Shown: positions 15,311-27,338, counted from the stretch's first letter. The stretch: DNA of 64,000 bases from Lutjanus erythropterus (GCA_020091685.1 CM034604.1:12980519-13044518), one strand, 5' to 3'. A program made the numbers and translations. Notes: generated from the sequence alone by a model not told the origin.

Positions 15311-17820
15311 CTGGTCAATTCAAATTAATTTATTTATATAGGGCTCTAAGGACAGAGGGTGTCATATTCTGCACAGACTGTAAAGCCACTAGTGTGGCAA
15401 AAAAGTCTGGTTTCAAGACCTTCATCCTGGAGATCTCTAGCAGGTTAATGGCACCATGAGAAATAATTTAATCTTAATCTTATTTGAGAATATATCTTAG
15501 TATAAAATTTCAAATTTTATCTTAGTTTTTTTGTTGCCATTGCTATTATTATTAGTATCACAAAAAGAACAGCAAACACAAGGGTCCCCAGATGTGGTAC
15601 TTGTTGGCAGGGCACAGCAGCATAATTCACTTTTGGTGGAAAAAGCAGGTGGAAGAAGCTGTCTGGAAGTTCATGTTCCTTTGAAAGTTTATTTTATTGT
15701 GAAAATATGGTTTAAAGTACAAGTTTGTTAAGCCATTAGAGCCTGTGTTATTACTTTTTGATAAGGGTGCTGTCAAGCTGTTATATTGGATAACTATTTC
15801 AGCCATTATCAGGATGATATCACATTTCAAGTTAGGGATGGATGTTTGCTAATTAGTAAGGTCTTTTGCTTTAGATCTTATATCAGATTGAACTGAAAGA
15901 TTAAAAATAAGTAGCTCCTCAAAAGGAAAATAAAACTGCCTCCTTCTCAGACAATAATATATCCAGATAACAGATTCAAAGGTAAGTCCGTTTGACCACA
16001 GATGACCGTACACAGACTCCCCTATTGTTCTTGGACCATCATCAAAGTCCCTCAGTAGTTTGGAGCCAAACATAAAGCTTGTCCCCACCAAAGATCAAAG
16101 CCCAGCCGAGGCTTTCATGCGGCGTGTTGTATTGTGCTGATGGTGAGCCACTCGCCTTTTGTTCATACATGTTAGCGGTCGTGATGAAAGGGCTGGTTTG
16201 GTTGCAGACTGGGACTGATCTGAGTCATGCTCACAGAGCCTGTCTGAACACATCGAGCTGTCCCTCTCAGATCCCCCCACCACCACCACCACTCCTCGTT
16301 TGCTGCCTGTAAGCTCCTATATCTTTATGCCTCGCTAAAATATTAATCATTTCTGGAGCAATGGCAGTGAGGCCACAAAAACACATACACACAGCGTCAC
16401 ATATGAGTGCACACACACACACACACACACACACGCACGCACATTGTTCAGAGCATGGGACTTGTATAATTTATTGCTTCAGTGCGTTTGATATCTAGTG
16501 GCTGCATGGCTCACAGTGGAGCGCTGAGCCTCAGTCACAGACATGACTTCCTCCCCGGAGACCGCAGAGGAAACTGCAGAGCGCTGTGACCCTGCTGCTG
16601 CTGCTGCCGCTGCTCGCTGTACACAAAACATGGTGAAACTGAAAATCTATGAAAAGGCCAGGGTCACCGGCCGCTTTGGATTTGCGTGTGTTGCTTGGGC
16701 GTACAATACAATGTCTGATGCTCTAGACGGGTAATTATTTCAGTTACCATGATGGAGCCTGTCTGCAGTAACAAAGATGGATGTCAGTAAACAGTCATGT
16801 AGGCACAAGAAGCGCAGACAAGAGAGGAGATTTATGGAGCGCGATATTCTCATTTTGCTCGCAGCTGTTACACTTTCTGGGCTCATGGTTTTCAAGACAT
16901 GATTGAATTTGAATGTACTTGCCATACATAAAGGTCAGTGCTTGTTGTGTAAACATCCCGTATAAATATTTATATAAGACCATTATTTTACTGTAAAGCA
17001 TCATAGAGGAGTTTTGTGGAAATTAATTAATTTTTCTCATTAATCTAGCATAAACATAAGTCTTTTGTCTCAAGTTAAAATGAATATTTCTAGGTTTTCT
17101 CTTTAGACCACTTAAAAAACATGAGTCGTTCTGACTTGAAGTATTGAGTCAGATGAATGCTCTGACTTCTGAGTTCACTCAGCTCATTAAAGTCTTCTAA
17201 TCAAATTCTACACGTTAGAAAAGAGCTGCTGAAAACGTGAAAACACTGAGAGCACTGAACTGTAGACTTAGATGTGTGAACTGTGACATACCAGAGCCAC
17301 GGCCCCCATAAGACTATATAAGTCCCACAAACCGACACACAAACAACACCACCTTCCCTCCCCTCATCCTCCCTAACGGTCAGTTCCAAATGTATTTTTA
17401 GCCCAGTAGTTCACTTCAGCTCACTTCAGTTCCAAAAACAGAACACAAAAGAAAAAAAAAATACCATCCTCCCACTGTCCTCGGGTTCTGGTGGCTCAGA
17501 AAAGTCTGAGCAAGTCCAATAAAGCTGCTAGATGGATCATCTTTTGTTTTCGTTCTCAGGTTGTGGTGGTGTTTGACACTGAATCAGCAGAGCGGACATG
17601 TCCCCTGAGTTTTCAGAGCAGAAAAAACTTAATTTTTTCACAATTTTGACACCTAATCTAAAATACTTGGCCTTTTTTTTTAATTATTCAAATTTGGCTG
17701 TGTGGTTAATACAACATGTTTCTCTGGTTGGACAAACTGAGAACACATATTTATTGTTGCTTTACACAATCTTTAAATCATGGTAAGTTTCTAAAGAATC
17801 ATGATCAGCATTTTAGCAGA
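15311..17820. other. Spacer; (CA)n at 16,411-16,434, no gene recognised
   Basis: A GC-richer patch at 16,500-16,740 holds a 63-codon open frame with an alanine run encoded by a (GCT)n-like tract. No partner exon or known domain is visible, so it is not called. The rest is AT-rich. Confidence 0.4.
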
Positions 17821-17874
17821 CCTCCCAGCATGCATTGTTTGAGTTAAGATAAATGATGGTTGTTTCTTTTCATA

Positions 17875-18260
17875 CACTGCAAAAAATTTGTTTTGACTTA
17901 AAAAAGTTATTGTCTGCACTGCCTTAAAGTTGACCAAATTTGAAAAGACAAGTTGACATAATTTTGTAATGATTCAAAACAAATAAGCTTTTCGAGTCAA
18001 ATAAACTTGATATTAAAAAAAATCCAACTCAAACAATGCATGCTGGGAACTCTGCTAATATGAACTCTGTGCAGGGATCAACACTCACCAAACTGAATTG
18101 GTTAAATATTTTGAAAACCTATAAGATGACTTTGAACCGATTACTTAACCCATTTTCAATTAACTTAGTTTTTTAAGGCAGAACGATCTGTTTAATTCTT
18201 TGTTACCACCTGACCCAGCTTTGATTTTTAAGTTGAACCATCTTATAATGACTTACAGTG
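17875..18260. mobile_element. MITE-like element with CACTG...CAGTG ends
   Basis: The segment begins cactgcaaaaaa and ends acttacagtg, imperfect terminal inverted repeats of a type common in fish genomes. It also has internal inverted words such as 'actgccttaaag' near 17,918 and 'tttttaaggcag' near 18,171. A related fragment starts at about 20,068 (cactgtaaaaa). A target-site duplication is not clear. Confidence 0.5.
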
Positions 18261-18654
18261 TCGATGAGACTGTGAGTCAATTTAAATTTGTATTTTCAAA
18301 GGTCTCACAGATCACTTCATGACTTGTGCCTCTGCTGCGTCTGAAAGGAAGGATATATGCACTGAGGAAGAACAAATTGCTGGACAATGAAGTAAGAAAC
18401 ATATTCATGCAAAGTGCCAAAAAAGAAGATGCCAGCAGTTGTCAGTTTGAATGTTCTGAGCCGTGCTGAGCTGAGCCCACTGACTTTGAGCTGTGTTGCT
18501 GCACATGTCAGCTCATCCCAGATCGCAGAGACACTGTTCATGACTGACTGTACAGTACAGTAACTTTGTGCAACAATTCAACTGTGCAATTCAACTAATT
18601 TAATCCATTAATTAATTGAGCAATTCTCTGGTTAATGCATAAATACTGCATTTA

Positions 18655-19130
18655 TGTATTTATACTGTACATTTCAACCAACCAATCCTAATAATATTAA
18701 TATTTTGTATCTTACCTGGTGGAATATAACTTTTTATTATCACTGCCAATTTTACTTTCATCATCTATTAGGCACCTCTTTTGCATTTACTCTTTATACA
18801 CTTTAATTCTACATTTCACTTTATGTTTATCTTATCTTACCTTAACACAACTATTTACAGACCCCATTTTTTAAGCATTATTGTTTGTCTTTTCTATTTA
18901 TGTACACTTTTGTAGGTATTTTAATATACACATTTTTACACATTTCTTATTTTCTTGTTTTTCTGTATATTGTTATACACTGTAGTGTAATTCACATATT
19001 TTTTTTCTGGTTTCTATGTTCTTATAATCTCTCTATGCTTATATATATTTCAATTCTTGAGTGGGAGCAACTGTAATGTGACCCAATTTCCCTCTGGGCT
19101 CAGTAAAGCATTTCTGATTCTGATGCGTTG
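18655..19130 (+). mobile_element. 3' end of a LINE-like retrotransposon
   Basis: T-rich 3'-UTR-like sequence ending in 'atttccctctgggctcagt' then 'aaagcatttctgattctgat'. This is the characteristic tail of fish non-LTR elements with a short TGATTC-type terminal repeat. No reverse transcriptase is present, so it is a 5'-truncated copy. Confidence 0.55.
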
Positions 19131-19197
19131 GCTGGTTTCATTTAGAGTTGGAAAATAAGACCAGAAATCTGAAATTAAGATCTGTCCTTACACACAA

Positions 19198-19234
<37 letters not shown>

Positions 19235-20690
19235 AATCCTTGCATTTGTCAATACAGCAATAATCTTATGCACTTATTGCTTAGTGCAGCTTATATCTGT
19301 AACTGGTATCATTGGAAAAATGAATAATGTTGAGTGTTAACCACAACAACTATTGATCCAGGTCTCCATTAACTAGTTTTTCTCTGCTGGTGCTGAAAGA
19401 TTCTGTGGGAGACTGGGTGGAATAAAGGCTAAAGGCTGAATGAATTATTAAAATTCTGACTCAGGATCAGTCAGACCCCATGGCTGTACATGTCTAACCC
19501 CCTTTAAGTTTGTTGGCCTACATTACAATAAATCATTCAATAGACTGTAGGGCAACATTGCAGTTGAGAATAAGCAGGTATTACATAATTTCAGCTGGAG
19601 ACTGTCTGGGGTAAGCCTCCTCTGGAACACGAAGAACAAAAGACACAGGGTGTAGCAGCACCAACATGTCTGCAATCTAATGCAATCCAATACAGTAGAC
19701 CTGCAATAAACAAAACCACTCAGAAATAAGTTGATTTAATTCAAATCTATAATATTAGTGATGTACTGATATCATCAGCTGAACATCAGTATCGGCCAAT
19801 ATTCATCCTATTGTCTACTATCAGCATTTATTTGGCAAATAAGATGTTATTCACCAATCGGAGTGGCAGATATTTGTCTGTTTTGCTGAATCAATTCTCT
19901 GCTGGTTTAATGCTGTGTTGGCTGCAATTGGACTCGTAGTTGCCAGCAGACCCAGCTGCTGATTCAGAGAAGAAGCCACGGGCTGAACACGACTCTGTCG
20001 TGATGTATAACGTGCTCATTCTCAGATAGTAGAGTTATTCCTTTATGATAAACAAATTAGTGTCGGCACACTGTAAAAATAGACTATTTGATTTAACTTT
20101 GTTTTTTAAGTTGACTGAATCCAAAAAGGCTATTGAGGCAAAACAAATATTTTTTTCTGGTCCAACAGAATTTATACTATTTAATTTGTACCTAAGAAAA
20201 CATGTCCAATAAACTAAATTAAAATATAATGTTACGTTAAATATCAATTTATGTTTTCTCAGTTTGAAGCCTTTAATAAGAGTTAGTTAATAGATAACAA
20301 GGCCCTCATAAGATGTTTATTAACATTAATATTTATTAATATGACTATATGAGTTTACATAATAAACATGCTTATTGTTAGATTATAAGACATGTCTGCA
20401 CAAACACAGGCTGAGCTAAATCAGCTTCTCTCTAACATAAAAAAAAATCACATTATAATTCTTCACACAGTAGTGTTGAAAAGTATTGCACGAATCTTCG
20501 TGATGTCGTGTCCACCCTCTATGTACGTGTCTGTCCTCAGGCGTCTCCTGGCAGTAAACACAATCATGCTGCCTGGTGTCTTGTAAATCTGTTGAAATGC
20601 TCACCTGAATGACCTGTGACACTAACTACATTACTAATGAACTTTTCCAGAAAATGTCGACATTGTGATGCATCAGATTTCACTCACATC
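19131..20690. other. Spacer with (CA)n at 19,205-19,231 and repeat pieces
   Basis: Contains a 'cagtatcggccaatatt' dispersed repeat (about 19,755-20,030) and the fragment of the CACTG element at about 20,068. No exon recognised. Confidence 0.45.
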
Positions 20691-20710
20691 ACTCTCCTTT
20701 GCAGGTCTAA

Positions 20711-20782
20711 TGAGTCATGACATTAGCAGAGCCTAGAGCCCTCCTCCTCCCACGCTCCTCCAGCCCACTCCTCTCTTTATTT
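20711..20782 (+). promoter_or_regulatory. Putative chgb core promoter (AP-1/CRE-like site and TATA-like box)
   Basis: TGAGTCA at 20,711-20,717 matches an AP-1/CRE-related site, and TTTATTT at 20,776-20,782 is TATA-like. The start codon is about 150 bp downstream of the latter. Granin genes in mammals are controlled by a proximal CRE and TATA box, so the arrangement fits, but the transcription start is inferred. Confidence 0.4.
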
Positions 20783-20935
20783 GAGGCGCTCCTCTGCTCC
20801 ATCGTTCAGAGCAGCAGGCACCCAGTCAGCTGAGCGCAGCTCTCTCCTACCGCTGCTGCGGAGAGAGAAGAGCACGGGAACTGGGAGCTTTTCTCCCTCA
20901 CATTCTCTTGGATATACCCTCACTGCCTCGCCAAG

Positions 20936-23900
20936 ATGAGACTTATTTTTGTTGTTGTTGCAGCTTTGCTGACAGGTAGGTGAAGAGAACAGAGTGGTGG
21001 TGGGGTTTCTTCTTACAGAGTGCTGCAACTTAGAGATCAGCAGTTCAGGACCATGGACAGAGGCACTTTAATACACGCAGTCCTCCTGCAATGCCACATT
21101 TGACTCGTTTTAACATAAATCCTTTTTTTCTTATGCAGAAAATCTGGCACTTCCAGTGGTAAAAGAAGGACAGAGAGAGGATGTGGTATGAGTTTATTGC
21201 GCACTCTAATTTCTAAGTTTAAAACAGCAGCTGTGCAGAAATTCAAGCCAGAAAAGAAGCAGAGGGCAGCATATTCAGGTTATTTGTTTATTGCAGGTAA
21301 AACGATGCTTGGTTGAAGTTCTGTCCAAAGCTCTCTCCAAACCGGACTCCCAACTGGATCAAGAATGCAAAGACATCCTCCAAGCAGGTTTGTAGCAGAA
21401 GCAGATTTTTCAGTGTGCATGGACATAGTAAGTATGAGGGCATTGTTGATGCAGTAATCCTTCAGTGTCAGGCCAGGTTTAATCAAGAATATCTTGGCAA
21501 CCAGTTGATGACAAAAATAGAACTACTAAGATCATTTACAGTTTCATGCCACTTCTTCAGAGACACAAGAGGCTGAGAGATATTCCCATCAATACTGTAC
21601 AGTACAGTAGCTTTTATAGGGCTGAGCTGTAAGAATTGCCACTTGCCCAGGGCAAGTAAAATGCCATGCCCGACTTGTAAATCTAGCAACTTACTTGCAT
21701 GATGGGACAGGTGGTAAAAAAGAAAAAAAAAGGTTAAAAGCATTGTTTCACAGTTAACAAATCCATTACTGAGCAGAAGGAGGAGGAACTGTCATACCAT
21801 TTTCGTTGTGCATGAATGTTTCTTGCTTTGCATCTGTGACACACTGTGTCCTTGTTCTGATTAATTTACTTAAATGGATTAAACAGAACAATTATTGAAT
21901 AGGAGCTAGAAAAAACTGACTTTGTGCAAGTAGATTTCTGATACACTGCCCAAATGAGCAAGTGGGAAAAAATCCAAGTGGAAAAAAAAATCCATTTAAT
22001 TAAACCTAAATATCAGAAAGCAGATGGCCAAATCATCAAATACAAGATAGGATTAGACCTAAAGCTTGAATGAAACCAAACTAACCAAATAAGAAGTCTA
22101 CCATGACCTATCCCTACGAGCTAAATATCAAACAAATGATTGAACAAATCATTAAATACAAGATTGGATTTGACTTATAGGCTGAAATCCAATAAGAAAG
22201 CCATCGTAACCTGTACCTAAGAGCTAAATATCAAACAACTGCTTGACCAAATCATCAAATACAAGATGGGATTAGACACAAAGCCTAAACTCCAATAAGA
22301 AATCCATCATAACCAGTCCCTAAGAGCTAAATATCAGACAAATGATTGACCAACTCATTATATACAAGATTGGATTTGACTTAAAGGCTGAAGTCCAATA
22401 AGAAATTCATCATAACCCATTCCTAAGAGCTATATTAAATGGATCTTAACACCTCTTTTGATCTTTCTTGTGTTGTGTCATAGGGGTTAAACATGCCCCA
22501 CTGGACAAGAAGACTGCGGAGGGGATAGCAGCTCATGGAGAGGTGGTCAAAGGTCATCCTGAGGAGCCTGAGGCGAAGGGAGCAGATGTCAAAGACATCG
22601 AGGCTCTTCTGAAATCCGTGGAAGCAAAAAGAGAAACCCTAGAAGACGAGCGCAGCCAAGAATCCTGGAGTCTGGGTGATGATAAGGAGAAGAGACACGA
22701 GAACGAAGTGGAAGAAGAGCGGGAGAAGAGGAGCGGCTGGAGGCCTGGAAGATACCACCAACACAAAAGCAAACGAGGAGAGGAGGAAGACGAAGACAAC
22801 GAGCGCAGTCAGGAGAGTTGGGGGTTAGAGAAGAGATCAGGAGATGAAGGAGAAGGTGAAGACAAAGAGAAAAGGAACTGGAGGCCTGGAAGATACCACC
22901 AGAAAAAACACAAACGAGATGAGGAACCTCTGGGAGAGGAGGGGGACGAGCCAGAGGAAGAACGTAGTCAAGAGTACTGGGATATAGACAAAAGGCATTG
23001 GGATGCTGATGATGAGAGAGACAAAAGGGAATGGAGGGCTGGAAGGTACCATCAGAGGAGACACAAGCGCGATGAAGAGCTCACAGAAGAAGCCAGAGAC
23101 GAGCCCAATGAGGAACGCAGCCAGGAATCATGGGGTCTTGACGACGAGAGAAACAAGAGAGACTGGAAGCCCGGCAGGTACCACCAAAGGAGACACAAAC
23201 GTGGTGATGAGGACGAAGACAGCGATCGCAGCCAGGAGTATTGGGGTCTTGACGACGAAAGAGACAAGAGGGACTGGAGGGCTGGAAGATACCACCAGAG
23301 GAGACACAAGCGTGATGAGGAGCTCTCAGAGGATGGCAGGGAAGAGCCCGATGAAGAACGCAGCCAGGAATCATGGGACATTGGTACTGGACCAGATAAG
23401 AGAGACTGGAAGCCCGGCAGATACCACCAGAGGAGACACAAACGTGGTGATGAGGACGAAGATGGGGATCGCAGCCAGGAGTACTGGGGTCTTGATGATG
23501 AAAGAGAAAAGAGGGACTGGAGGGCTGGAAGATACCACCAGAGGAGACACAAGCGTGATGAGGAGCTCTCAGAGGATGGCAGGGAAGAGCCCGATGAAGA
23601 ACGCAGCCAGGAATCATGGGACATTGGTACTGGACGAGATAAGAGAGACTGGAAGCCCGGCAGGTACCACCAGAGGAGACACAAACGTGGTGATGAGGAT
23701 GAAGATGGGGATCGCAGCCAGGAGTATTGGGGTCTTGACGACGAAAGAGACAAGAGGGACTGGAGGGCTGGAAGATACCACCAGAGGAGACACAAGCGTG
23801 ATGAGGAGCTCTCAGAGGATGGCAGGGAAGAGCCCGATGAAGAACGCAGCCAGGAATCATGGGACATTGGTACTGGACGAGATAAGAGAGACTGGAAGCC

Positions 23901-26900
23901 CGGCAGGTACCACCAGAGGAGACACAAACGTGGTGATGAGGATGAAGATGGGGATCGCAGCCAGGAGTATTGGGGTCTTGACGACGAAAGAGACAAGAGG
24001 GACTGGAGGGCTGGAAGATACCACCAGAGGAGACACAAGCGTGATGAGGAGCTCTCAGAGGATGGCAGGGAAGAGCCCGATGAAGAACGCAGCCAGGAAT
24101 CATGGGACATTGGTACTGGACGAGACAAGAGAGATTGGAGGGCCGGCAGGTACCACCAGAGGAGACACAAACGTGGTGAGGAGGATGAAGATGGCGATCG
24201 CAGCCAGGAATACTGGGGTCTTGACAATGAGAAAGACAAAAGGGACTGGAGGGCCGGCAGATACCATCAGAGGAGACACAAGCGTGATGAGGAGCTCTCA
24301 GAGGAAGCCAGGGAAGAACCAGAGGAAGAACGCAGCCAGGAATATTGGGATTTTGATACTGGACGCGACAAGAGAGAGTGGAGGGCCGGCAGGTACCACC
24401 AGAGGAGACACAAGCGTGATGAGGAGCTTTCGGAGGAAGCCAGGGAAGAACCAGAGGAAGAACGCAGCCAGGAATATTGGGATTTTGATACTGGACGAGA
24501 CAAGAGAGAGTGGAGGGCCGGCAGGTACCACCAGAGGAGACACAAACGTGGTGAGGAGCTCTCAGAGGAGGCGGACGGGGAGCGCAGCCAGGAGTCCTGG
24601 GGCTTGGACAAAAGAAGTGGAAAAGAAGAGGAAGAAATAGAAAAGCACAAATCTAGGTACTTCTATTTTTCATCATATCAAACAACTTCCACTCTTTAAT
24701 TGTTTGTTTGTACTCTGCACCCTGGAGCACAAAACACAGCTCAGCTCAATATTTCACGTCTCCAGTCAACAGGGATCAAAACAAATTTGTGCATAAGAAA
24801 TGAACAAATCCCTTAATCAGTGTACATGTGCTGGCATAAAAAATAATACTAAAACACCATCTATTTGGGGCTCTTTTTCAGGTACCTGGCAGAGAAACGC
24901 AATCCCTGGATTTTCAGAGGCTACTATCATCCTGCATGGTATAAAAGGGATTCAGATGAGCACACTGCAACCTCAAACAAGGTAGGCATTATCCTATGTC
25001 TAATAATATAGTTGCAAATTGTTTGTGGCTTTAGTTTCGACACTTTGACTATATTTAACCAAAAAGATTAATTTAGATTAATCTAGAGTTTGGCAAAACT
25101 AGGTTTACAATGAATAAATCCAGATTTTAAATTAAGAAGAACTCTGTTGTACACTTAAAACAAATCTCAAATGAGTTAATCCAGGTTTAGTGATGTATAC
25201 CAAAATTTAATAGTTTAAGCAATATGAAGATGCTTGCTTACCCAAATTAAAATAAATAATAAATCTGAGTGCTGTCGGTACCCAGTAAATATAAAAGAGG
25301 GTAGAAGTCTGTTAACTTTTGGCTGCTCTGTGTTTAAGTTGACAAAACGCTACATTATTTGCTAGCTAGCAACATGTTTTTTAAAAGGTTATATTGTTTG
25401 CTGGCTAGCTAAAAAATTAACAAAACATTACAGTTTGCTAGTTAGCTAAAACATTTCAAAAAAAGTGATACATTATTTGCTTGCCAAATAAGAAAGTTAG
25501 GTAGTCTAATTCAATTCATGAATTAATGCATGATGCATCATGAATTCCTGTTGCTCACTATTAACAAATGATGAAATCACTATGACTTTATGTGATAAAC
25601 TCACACTTAGATCATCAGTTAAGGAATGTTACTTCAGTTACTTCATACATTAATTGATATACATCAAGTTAACTGTATTTCAGTTACATGAAAGTTTATT
25701 TATGTAATTGTATTTATATCTAGTTTGATTAAAATCAGAGCTCTGTATTTTTAGGAGAACAGGAACTGTTCGGCTTTCAGAGAGACTAAGTAAATACATG
25801 GGTCTGAAATAAACCTTTATGCCACTGCAATGCAGCTAATTTGATCACGGATCAGTTAATTATTTGTTAGTGGCGAGCAGAAGGAATTCATGACATATCC
25901 TGCATTAATTCATGGATTAAATAAGTCATGCATCAGTTCCGTATTTGATTTGTAGCCTTATTGTAGTGTTATCAAGTTTGAATTATTTTGATCTTCAGTT
26001 TAGACATAATGTGATTCTGTCTTTAATGTGTCCAGATGGATGAACTGGCCAAGTTGCTGAGCTATAAGATAAACCAGCTAGCTAACCACTCTAATCAAGA
26101 GGAGGCAAAGAGGAGCACACACCAGAAAGCACTTACAGCACAGGAGGTAAAGACAAAAAAAAAAAAAAACTTTTATGGCAGATGTGAGAATGTATTTGCT
26201 GTCATTCACTTTGTTGAACCTGTAACTATACAGCTGAACTGGAAAATACAGCTTGTTATCTACAGTATAGACTTTTATTTACTGTGCAACACAAATCTCA
26301 TAGATCTTCACTGTGTGGCAGCCAGGATTCAGGCTGAAAAAAAGAAGCAATTAAAAAAAAACATGTAGATCTTAAAAACTACAGTCCAAGAATCTACCAT
26401 GAAACACACTAGATATATTTGTAATTTTCATGCTTCTGCTGGTGTTTCTATAAAAAAAAAAATCTTTCCACTTATATTCAGCTGACCCAGTAAAGCCATG
26501 AGGCACAACAAGTACCTCCACCACACTGTTTCACTGGGGGAAAAGGCTGCCATGCTCATTATGGAAATCTCTACTCTACATGGAGATGTCAGGATTTAGC
26601 CTTCAGAAGCACAGAGGATCAGTGAATATGCATCTGTGCAACTGCACATCAAGAGCTGTCCCTCATAAGCATGTCCCAAGTACATGGAGACAAAATGGAG
26701 CGAGCATATTCATGAGCAGTGACTCGTTCCTCAACTCTGGCACACGTCAAATGAGTTTTTATTGCCCTTTCAGCACTTGTTCTCTCTGCTTGTTTGTCCC
26801 CTTTCTTCTGTTTGCACTTTCCATACCAGCTTTTTATGACTGCTACAGTAATCACACCAAGAAGCTCATGATTACAGCCTCCCAGAGCAATCAGTCATAA

Positions 26901-27338
26901 TATACTCATTGAAAAGAGAGCAACGGCCTGCAGAGACATACTTTGAAGTAGAAAAACAAATCAGGGGAGAGGAGGTGTAGTGATTTCTCAGTCCTAACAC
27001 ACCACGACTCAAGGCATAATAAGAGAATGTTTAACCTAAATTACCAATTCAGCATATTTACGCACATTTTGGAGCCGGCATGGGAAAATAAGAGTAATTT
27101 ATGGCAGTGTAATCCTGCTTTCTATCTCATAAGAGAAAAAACTGTTCAGACATCATGAAAGACAGTTCAGATGTTGTGATGTCAAAAAGCAGACTGTAAA
27201 TGTATTTATCTCTAAATGTATTCAGGTGCTGACATGTAAATGTTCCATGTTTTTCAGGAGAAAGAGCTGGAGAACCTAGCAGCGATGGACCTGGAGCTGC
27301 AGAAAATCGCTGCCAAGCTGCATGACAACAGTGCATAA
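20936..27338 (+). CDS. chgb: Chromogranin B (secretogranin-1), 7 coding exons, 880 aa
   Basis: Exons: 20936-20975, 21139-21185, 21297-21387, 22484-24656, 24882-24981, 26036-26146, 27258-27338. All junctions are GT-AG, phases match, and the sum is 2643 bp. The product is an acidic granin of dense-core secretory granules. Residues 1-17 are a signal peptide. Cys33 and Cys53 form the N-terminal disulfide loop (RCLVEVLSKALSKP between them). Residues 61-783 (exon 4) are a giant acidic region with about 15 tandem GRYHQ boxes and many KR/RR/KK convertase sites. Exon 5 encodes EKRNPWIFRGYYHPAWYKR. The C-terminus (ELENLAAMDLELQKIA) is the CHGB hallmark that corresponds to the secretolytin/CCB region and separates it from chromogranin A. 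Human CHGB is 677 aa, so this protein is about 200 residues longer because of the array. Convergent neighbour trmt6 gives the same synteny as in human. The start is the first ATG before a hydrophobic leader. Confidence 0.95.
22004..22436. repeat. 103-bp minisatellite, about four copies, chgb intron 3
   Basis: The word gagctaaatatca recurs at 22,118, 22,221 and 22,324, and gagcta again at 22,427, giving an exact 103-bp period. A more diverged first copy starts at about 22,004. Each unit holds 'tacaagat', a 'ccaataagaa' word and a 'cataac' word. The array ends about 50 bp before the exon 4 acceptor at 22,483/22,484. Confidence 0.92.
22645..24610 (+). repeat. Coding tandem array in chgb exon 4 with 111- and 132-bp units and a 243-bp higher-order period
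   Basis: Two unit types alternate. The short one (37 aa, 111 bp) runs from GDEDEDGDRSQEYWGLDDE to GRYHQRRHKR. The long one (44 aa, 132 bp) runs from DEELSEDGREEP through RSQESWDIGTG to DWKPGRYHQRRHKR. The long+short pair forms an 81-aa, 243-bp period starting at 23,071, 23,314, 23,557, 23,800 and 24,043, five exact steps without an indel. Before it are diverged single units. After 24,286 only long units follow, the next at 24,418 (132-bp step). In total 15 GRYHQ boxes and 16 RSQE(S/Y)W boxes are visible. The middle copies are almost identical at the DNA level, indicating recent duplication or gene conversion. Confidence 0.95.

Noticed and set aside
16543-16734. 63-codon open frame with an alanine run
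   Set aside because: The alanines come from a (GCT)n-like tract. There is no partner exon or homology.
22468-22483. ATG at 22,468 as the start of a separate large single-exon gene
   Set aside because: It lies in the intron; the acceptor cataG at 22,483 and continuous phase from exon 3 show that the true protein begins at 20,936.
23052-24239. Antisense open frames of 395 and 340 codons
   Set aside because: Shadows of the same repeat, with Ser/Leu/Trp low-complexity translations. No evidence of an antisense gene.
22645-24610. CRISPR-like or satellite array
   Set aside because: The repeat is in frame within a spliced coding exon with dibasic punctuation; the genome is eukaryotic and no spacers of unique sequence exist.
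23003-24640. 545-codon open frame in the second plus frame over chgb exon 4
   Set aside because: It exists only because the unit lengths of the array are multiples of three and stop-free in this frame. It lacks a leader, splice context and composition of its own.
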